Shown here: positions 34,689 to 40,369 of the stretch, piece after piece
Layout: every line of letters begins with the position of its first letter
Numbering within the stretch: the stretch's first letter is position 1
Assembly (NCBI RefSeq): GCF_017306585.1
Contig: NZ_JAFKIC010000147.1
Span: 1-40,369 of the forward strand
Length of the DNA stretch: 40,369 nucleotides
Direction: 5' to 3'
From: Mesorhizobium sp.
Lineage (GTDB): Bacteria; Pseudomonadota; Alphaproteobacteria; Rhizobiales; Rhizobiaceae
Program-made: the position numbers and the translations under genes
Notes under the pieces: generated by a model
What the model saw: the letters and a program-made list of their open reading frames with translations, nothing else
Told to the model about the DNA's origin: nothing
Database searches by the model: none

Positions 34689-35594
34689 TCAGCAGGCGAT
34701 CTCGGCCATCAGCCAGTCGCGGAAAGCGCGGATCTTAGGCACATTGCGGCGCGCCACGGGATAGACCAGCCAGTAGGCATGGCCGTCGTCTCCCACCAGA
34801 TCGAATGGCTGGATCAGGCGGCCGTCGGCGAGTTCGGCCTTGAACAGCGCCCGGGTCAGGATCGCCACGCCATGGCCGGCGATTGCCGCGTTGGCTTCGT
34901 AGGCCTGCGCGCCCATGCTGCTGCCGGGCCGCTTGGCGAGGTCGTGGCTGTGCACGCCGGCGGCCTCGAACCATTGCGTCCACCAGATGTCGCTCGGATC
35001 GAGGATCGGTAGTTTGAGCAGGTCTGCCGGCTCCCTGACGCCGCCGATGCTCGCCGCCAGTTTCGGACTGAGCATGGGCGTGAAGTCGGCGTCGAGCAGC
35101 TTGTGGGCCTCCAGTCCCGGCCATTTGCCGCCGCCCGAGCGGATGGCGAGGTCGACGTCCTCGCGCGCGAAATCCGTCAACCGGCTCGACGTCTCGAGCC
35201 GCACGGCGAGCGCCGGATGCGCCATCTGGAACGAACCCAGATGATGCGCCAGCCAGTTGGAGGCGAAGGTCAGCACGGTGGTGACGCACAGCAGACCGTC
35301 GGCGCCGCCCCGCGCCGCGGCATAGGCCTGGCCAAGAATGGCGAAGGCCTCGCTGACCGCCGGCGCGAGCCTTTGCCCGGCCTCGGTCAGTTCGATCTGC
35401 CGTGGCCGGCGCAGGAACAGCGGCGCGCCGACGCGCTCCTCCAGCACCTTGATCTGGTAGCTGACCGCGGCCTGCGTCATGGCGAGTTCGACCGCTGCCT
35501 TGGTGAAGGAGAGATGCCGCGCCACCGCTTCGAACACCCTGATCGCCTGCAGCGGCGGCAGCTGTGAGACCTGTGGCGAGCTGAGGTCGGGCAT
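34689..35594 (-). CDS. LysR-family transcriptional regulator (GcvA-like)
   Basis: A 301-residue regulator with the N-terminal helix-turn-helix in LPPLQAIRVFEAVARHLSFTKAA, of which AARHLSFTKAA-type and MTQAAVSYQIK residues are key, and an effector domain from about residue 95 (LCVTTVLTFASNWLAHHLG). GGAGGCC precedes the ATG. It lies between smoE and a divergent small gene (35705). Nothing ties it to sugar metabolism; the DUF1127-like gene may be its target, or it may act on distant genes. It is distinct from the LysR at 7649-8623 but of the same subgroup. Confidence 0.93.
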   Translation of the reverse strand: MPDLSSPQVSQLPPLQAIRVFEAVARHLSFTKAAVELAMTQAAVSYQIKVLEERVGAPLFLRRPRQIELTEAGQRLAPAVSEAFAILGQAYAAARGGADGLLCVTTVLTFASNWLAHHLGSFQMAHPALAVRLETSSRLTDFAREDVDLAIRSGGGKWPGLEAHKLLDADFTPMLSPKLAASIGGVREPADLLKLPILDPSDIWWTQWFEAAGVHSHDLAKRPGSSMGAQAYEANAAIAGHGVAILTRALFKAELADGRLIQPFDLVGDDGHAYWLVYPVARRNVPKIRAFRDWLMAEIAC

Positions 35595-35704
35595 AAGGCC
35601 TCCTTATGGGTTCTTATCGACGTTCGATTGGCGAAGGCGGCCGGCAGGACCGACATTCAGTGCCAGCCCGCCATTCGGGCTCAGGATAGCGAAGGTTAAC
35701 GATC

Positions 35705-35890
35705 ATGACCATGGCGCAGCACAAATGCACACCCGCACCGGATCACCGCTGGATTTCATGGCTCGCGGACGGATTCGGCTGGTTTTCGATCAGGAAGAAA
35801 GCCCATCTCGACATCAGGGACCTGTCGCCGCATCTGCAGCGCGATCTCGGCTTTCTCGATGGCAACGACCCTTTCGGACGGCACCGATAG
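35705..35890 (+). CDS. Small DUF1127-like protein
   Basis: A 61-residue protein. The end, DIRDLSPHLQRDLGFLDG, resembles the C-terminal core of DUF1127 (YjiS-like) proteins, small basic-to-neutral proteins frequent in rhizobia and sometimes involved in RNA or phosphate/arginine metabolism. GAAGG precedes the ATG. Its position directly divergent from a LysR gene is typical for this class. No signal peptide. Confidence 0.7.
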   Translation: MTMAQHKCTPAPDHRWISWLADGFGWFSIRKKAHLDIRDLSPHLQRDLGFLDGNDPFGRHR

Positions 35891-35935
35891 CCTTGCTGGC
35901 TTTATGGAGAGTTGGCGCGAAGAAGTGGTCCGCGC

Positions 35936-36934
35936 TCAGATGCCGGCCAGGAGGGCCGTGGCCGTCCGTTCATCGGTGATGAGCCCATTGACCAGCCGCC
36001 GGTTGACGGCGGCCAGGATGCCCGGCAGCTTGCGCTCGCCCATGGCCAGCGCAATGACCAGCGACCTTTCGCGCGACGGCAGCGAGGCCGATGAGACCCG
36101 GTCATTGGTGATGCCTTCGATCATGCGACCGTCGCGGTCGAACACCCAGCCGACGATTTCGGCGACGCCGCCGGCCTTCTGCAGGGCCTTCAGCTCGCTT
36201 TCCGAGATGAACCCGTCTTCGTAGAGCGGCGCCTTCGGACCGAGGTCGCCGATGCCGATGAAGGTGACATCGGCCTCGGCCGCCAGAGCCAGCGTCGGCT
36301 GGATCATTGGCTGGTTGAGCAGCATCTCGCGCTCTTCCGGCGAGGAGGCGATGACCGGCAGCGGCATCGGGAAGGAGCGCGCCTTGACCCTGTCGGCCAT
36401 GGTGAAGATGACGTTGTAGAAGGCGGCCGAACCGTCGGGCGAAATGTTGCCCGTCAAGGACACCACCTTGTGCTGCGGGCATTCCATCGGCGGCAGCTGT
36501 TCGATCGCCGCCTTCAGCGTGCGCCCCGTGCCGATGCCCATGACGATCGGTGTCGGCGACCGCAGCCGCCGCTCAATCTCGGCCGCCGCCGCCTCGGCGA
36601 TGCCGATGGTGGTGGAGGACGAGTTCGGGTCGCTCGGCACCACCTCGACCAGATCGAGCGCGAAGCGGGATTTGAGCCGGGCCGCGAGGTCGAGGCAGTT
36701 GGCTATGGGATGATCGACGCGGACCTTGATCAGGCCTTCCGACACCGCCAGCGACACCAGCCGCTGCGCCGTCTGCCTGGAGATGCCGAGGGTGGCGGCG
36801 ATCTGGTCCTGTGTGTTGCCGGCAACATAATAGAGCCAGCCGGCGCGCGCCGCGTCATCCAGCCTGTTGCTGCCGCCATCCTGCCGGGTATTCACGTCCT
36901 GCCTCCCGAAACCGCCGGTCATGCGACGGTCCAT
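35936..36934 (-). CDS. SorC-family sugar-binding transcriptional regulator, probable smo operon regulator
   Basis: A regulator of 332 residues from the ATG at 36934 (an ATG at 36922 is also possible; a longer frame to 36967 is unlikely). The N-terminal helix-turn-helix is AGNTQDQIAATLGISRQTAQRLV, of which QDQIAATLGISRQTAQR is the core. The large effector domain has VMGIGTGRTLKAAIEQL, VSLTGNISPDGSAAF, and FIGIGDLG, typical of SorC proteins that bind phosphorylated sugars. It lies 1.4 kb upstream of smoE, separated by a LysR and a small gene, and is the only SorC-type gene in the window, so control of the smo operon is inferred. Confidence 0.92.
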   Translation of the reverse strand: MDRRMTGGFGRQDVNTRQDGGSNRLDDAARAGWLYYVAGNTQDQIAATLGISRQTAQRLVSLAVSEGLIKVRVDHPIANCLDLAARLKSRFALDLVEVVPSDPNSSSTTIGIAEAAAAEIERRLRSPTPIVMGIGTGRTLKAAIEQLPPMECPQHKVVSLTGNISPDGSAAFYNVIFTMADRVKARSFPMPLPVIASSPEEREMLLNQPMIQPTLALAAEADVTFIGIGDLGPKAPLYEDGFISESELKALQKAGGVAEIVGWVFDRDGRMIEGITNDRVSSASLPSRERSLVIALAMGERKLPGILAAVNRRLVNGLITDERTATALLAGI

Positions 36935-37138
36935 CCCTATTTTCGCAGGGAACGGCTCGCCGCGCAATTGTCAATCTCAAGGGCAAATGCCTATGCACGA
37001 GCATTGCGATTTTGGCGTCACCTGTCTGTAGTCGCGTAAAACGGGGCGGCATTGCCGTCGGTCTGAGCGATGTTCCGCGATTGCGGCGGTTTATCTCCCG
37101 GCGCAAACCCTTTAAGGGATCGCAAAAAGGAGCGCTGC

Positions 37139-37771
37139 ATGACACCGAAGGCGGTTTTCTGGGACATGGACGGCACGCTGGTCGACAGCGAGCCGCTGCA
37201 CGAGGCGGCCCTGGTGGCGGCGATGCGCAATGTCGGCCTCACCCCGCCTGGTGACCTGCATGAGCGCGTGCTCGGCGTCGCCGCCTGGCCGGTCTACGAA
37301 ATGATGCGCGACGAGTTCGGCCTGACCCTGCCTTTCGATGACTGGATCGTCCACAAATACGAGCATTATCTGCCGCTGGTCGAAGGCCTGAAGCCGCGTC
37401 CCGGAGCCATCGAGGTCTTCAACGAGCTACGCGCGCTCGGCGTCCAGCAGGCGGTGGTCTCGAATTCCGACCGCATGATCGTCGATGCCAATCTGCGCAT
37501 GGTGGGCCTCGTCTATCCAGGCATGAAGACGGTCAGCCGCAACGATGTGCGCGAAGGCAAGCCGCACGCCGAGCCTTTCCTGCGCGCCGCCTATCTGGCC
37601 GATGTCGATCCCAGCCACGCGGTGGCGGTCGACGACAGTTGGCCGGGCGCCATGGCGGGGCTGGCCGCCGGCATGAAGACGATCTTCTGGCCGGAAGCGC
37701 CCATGGAAGGCCCGCCGGGCGCCATCGTCATCAACAGCGCCGGGGAATTGCGCCGGGAACTTGGGCTGTAA
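37139..37771 (+). CDS. HAD-IA family phosphatase (beta-phosphoglucomutase/2-deoxyglucose-6-phosphatase-like)
   Basis: A 210-residue HAD hydrolase. AAGGAG ends 6 bases before the ATG at 37139, which is preferred to an earlier in-frame start. The motifs are FWDMDGTLVDSE (Asp9, Asp11), VVSNSDR (motif II), EGKPHAEPFLRAA (Lys) and AVAVDDSWPGAMAGLAAG (acidic pair). It is divergent from the SorC gene and could share its regulation. Substrate unknown; sugar phosphates are the usual ones of this subgroup. Confidence 0.92.
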   Translation: MTPKAVFWDMDGTLVDSEPLHEAALVAAMRNVGLTPPGDLHERVLGVAAWPVYEMMRDEFGLTLPFDDWIVHKYEHYLPLVEGLKPRPGAIEVFNELRALGVQQAVVSNSDRMIVDANLRMVGLVYPGMKTVSRNDVREGKPHAEPFLRAAYLADVDPSHAVAVDDSWPGAMAGLAAGMKTIFWPEAPMEGPPGAIVINSAGELRRELGL

Positions 37772-37774
37772 TCC

Positions 37775-38542
37775 TCAGCTCCTGTACACCGGCTCTTCCT
37801 CGTCCAGGATCGCCTTCAACTCTTCGAGATGGCGCTCGGCCTGGCCGGGATAGTCGTCCATTTCGGCGGCGGTCTTCTCCGCGATCTCGTCGGACAGCGT
37901 GCGCAGCGGGCGGCCGGTCCACAGCGCCTTGATGTAGGTCTCGGCGGCGCGCTCGAAATAGAACATGCGATTGAACGTGTCGGCCACCGTATCGCCGATC
38001 ACCATCACGCCGTGATTGCCCATGATCATGACCTTGACCTTCGGGTCGGTCAGCAGCTGCGAGCAGCGCTCACCCTCTTCCTCGAAGGCCAGTCCGCCAT
38101 AATGCGCGTCGACGACGTGGCGGTTGAAGAACATGGCCGAGTTCTGGTCGATCGGCGGCAGCGTCGAGTCGGCGAGCGAGGCGAGCACGGTCGCATGGAT
38201 CGAATGTACATGCATTGCGCAGCGCGCATGCGGCACGTTGCGATGGATGGCGCCGTGCAGGCCCCACGCCGTCGGATCGGGCGCATTGGGGCCGGACAGC
38301 GTGTCGGGATCGTTGGCGTCAATGAGCAGAAGATCGCTCGCCTTGATGCGCGAGAAATGCACCTGGTTGGGATTCATCAGGAATTTGGTGCCGTCCTCGT
38401 TGACCGACAGCGAAAAGTGATTGGCGACGGCCTCATGCATGTTGAGCCGCGCCGTCCAGCGGAAGGCGGCGGCGAGATCGACCCGTTCCTCGTAGAAGGG
38501 CAGGTTGCTCAGCGGCTCTTTGTGCAGGCGGGCGATGCTCAT
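37775..38542 (-). CDS. Class II aldolase/adducin-domain protein
   Basis: A 255-residue protein of the zinc-dependent class II aldolase family. ATG at 38542 follows GGAGGAT by 8 bases. Family marks are NMHEAVANHFSLSV near residue 34, the zinc-binding AMHVHSIHAT (His111, His113), and GNHGVMVIGDT (His177). Several family members are aldolases of sugar phosphates, others are decarboxylases or adducin-like proteins without known activity; the usual catalytic Glu of fuculose aldolase is not evident. The gene is convergent with the HAD gene, with 3 bases between stops. Confidence 0.9.
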   Translation of the reverse strand: MSIARLHKEPLSNLPFYEERVDLAAAFRWTARLNMHEAVANHFSLSVNEDGTKFLMNPNQVHFSRIKASDLLLIDANDPDTLSGPNAPDPTAWGLHGAIHRNVPHARCAMHVHSIHATVLASLADSTLPPIDQNSAMFFNRHVVDAHYGGLAFEEEGERCSQLLTDPKVKVMIMGNHGVMVIGDTVADTFNRMFYFERAAETYIKALWTGRPLRTLSDEIAEKTAAEMDDYPGQAERHLEELKAILDEEEPVYRS

Positions 38543-38627
38543 GGAAAATCCTCCGGTTTGGGAGAGAATGCCGCGACCCATGGCCACCCGCAACGGGTTT
38601 CGGTTGGTGCAGGCAAGATCGCCCCGG

Positions 38628-39265
<638 letters not shown>

Positions 39266-39269
<4 letters not shown>

Positions 39270-39706
39270 GTCGGAAACTCCATGATGGCGAGAACCGCGA
39301 AGCCGAGCCCGATCAGCAGGCACAGCGGTGAATAAAGGCTGGCGTCGAGCCGCGCGAAAGGCTGTTCGGGCGCCAGCCGACGCCACCACGGCGTGAAGCC
39401 GGCGACGCCGCGGCCAATGAACACCAGCCCGATCAGCAGTGCGCTGGCGGCAAGGCCTTCCCTGGGGAAGGGCGAGGCGAAGAAGCCGATCAGCGCCAGC
39501 GGCCAGAGCGTTGCCAGGCCAAGGCAGGCGGCGACGGCGAAACTGGCGAAAGGCGTTGGCATCTCCTCGACGCCGCGAAAGCCGACGACCGCCCGGGCAC
39601 AGGAGGCCCCATCCCGGCCCGGCCAGATGCCGCCTATGCCCCAATAGACATGCAATGCCGTGATCAGCAGCAGGACGAAAGAGAGGACGAAGGCAAGCAG
39701 GATCAT
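39266..39706 (-). CDS. DUF3995-like membrane protein in the urease cluster
   Basis: A 146-residue inner-membrane protein with four hydrophobic segments: [62 protein letters not shown] and [15 protein letters not shown]. The [12 protein letters not shown] start and the GVAGFTPWW motif fit the DUF3995 family. It is locked between ureF and ureG by 4-base ATGA overlaps on both sides. A role in urease maturation, for example linked to nickel or urea, is inferred from this position. Confidence 0.88.
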
Positions 39707-40369
39707 GAACGGAACAATCGCGAATACTGGGTTTCGTGCTTCATCGCCATGACATCGGAGACGAAGGCGCAGCCACCGAGATCGTCTGATGTCGAGCGGG
39801 ATGCGCGGGCGGCGGTGGCCAGCGCCAGCGGCTCGAAGCCGGCGAGAAGCGTCGTGGCTTCACTCTGGCCGACCACGCCGAGCCGGATCGCGGCCTGGAC
39901 GAGGTTGGAGAAGAAAGCCTGCAGGAAGGCGGCCAGGGCATCATGCAGCGCGATGCCATTGGCGCCGGCAACGGCACCGACCGCGACGCAATAAGCACAC
40001 TCGTCCGGCAGGCGCTCCAGCGCCGGATTGGGCCATGCGGCGGCGGCTTTGAGGAAGGCCGCCCCTTGCAGCATCGTCTCGGTATGCCGTTCGCGCGAGC
40101 CGACCAGCGCCTCGGCCAGCGCGGCGACGTCGTCGAGATCCCTGCCATCGCGCGTCTGGCGCCAGCCTTCGGCAAACAGCACGGCATCGTTCCAGCCCGA
40201 GCCCGTCTCGACCAGCGTCTCCAGCCAGGCCGCGAGGCTGCGGGCATCGCTCACGAGCCCGTCATGCATCGCGCGTTCGAGACCATGGCTGTAGGCGAAG
40301 CCGCCGACGGGAAAGGCCGGCGACAGCCACGCCATCAGGCGCAGCAGGGCGGCGCTGGAAGGCTGTTCA
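39703..40369 (-). CDS. ureF: Urease accessory protein UreF, 5' end cut by window edge
   Basis: The visible 221 residues lack the N-terminus, which lies beyond the right edge: the frame is open to base 40369 ([19 protein letters not shown]), and an internal ATG at 40335 is not the true start. UreF recruits and activates UreG on the urease apoenzyme. Typical parts are [34 protein letters not shown] and the C-terminal [13 protein letters not shown], plus a tail near [31 protein letters not shown] of which [13 protein letters not shown] is the conserved end that contacts UreG. Confidence 0.95.
   Translation of the reverse strand, partial: EQPSSAALLRLMAWLSPAFPVGGFAYSHGLERAMHDGLVSDARSLAAWLETLVETGSGWNDAVLFAEGWRQTRDGRDLDDVAALAEALVGSRERHTETMLQGAAFLKAAAAWPNPALERLPDECAYCVAVGAVAGANGIALHDALAAFLQAFFSNLVQAAIRLGVVGQSEATTLLAGFEPLALATAARASRSTSDDLGGCAFVSDVMAMKHETQYSRLFRS

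Overview
The window reads as chromosomal DNA of a high-GC alphaproteobacterium of the Rhizobiales, most likely Mesorhizobium or a close relative. The support is a complete smo/mtlK polyol operon of rhizobial type, palindromic rhizobial-style intergenic repeats built on runs of C and G, a candidate RirA-type iron box, and coding density above 90 percent with many ATGA/GTGA overlaps. No rRNA, tRNA, CRISPR array, prophage or complete insertion sequence was seen, and no gap between genes exceeds 300 bases.

Left part (1-14.5 kb): a Tat-exported type I periplasmic binding protein; a polytopic membrane protein whose 5' end is invaded by a 270-bp inverted-repeat element; pncB (NAD salvage); a small secreted protein with a Cys/Tyr hexapeptide-repeat tail, just downstream of a secreted caspase-like protease gene; a LysR regulator divergent from an agmatinase-family ureohydrolase that is followed by an amino-acid ABC binding protein and two permeases but no ATPase; a secreted dienelactone-hydrolase-like protein; and a MATE exporter.

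Middle (14.7-25.4 kb): an AraC regulator and a five-gene sugar-alcohol cluster (binding protein, two permeases, sorbitol/xylitol-type dehydrogenase, ATPase). Convergent to it lies a five-gene FecBCD-type metal/siderophore transporter operon. Between its binding-protein and permease genes it carries two related cytoplasmic proteins of unknown function, and a TGA-N9-TCA iron-box candidate precedes it. This is the best candidate for an undescribed system.

Right part (25.5-40.4 kb): smoE-smoF-smoG-smoK-smoS-mtlK-HAD phosphatase-FGGY pentulose kinase, read leftwards from a promoter with a near-perfect -35 box and a palindrome over the -10. Then come a LysR regulator, a small DUF1127-like protein, a SorC-family regulator that is the likely controller of the smo operon, a second HAD phosphatase, a class II aldolase-like protein, and the end of a urease cluster (ureG, a DUF3995-like protein, ureF cut by the window edge).

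Physiologically the window is about scavenging: two polyol uptake and oxidation systems with different regulators, guanidino-compound hydrolysis that would give urea, urease maturation, NAD salvage and probable iron uptake.
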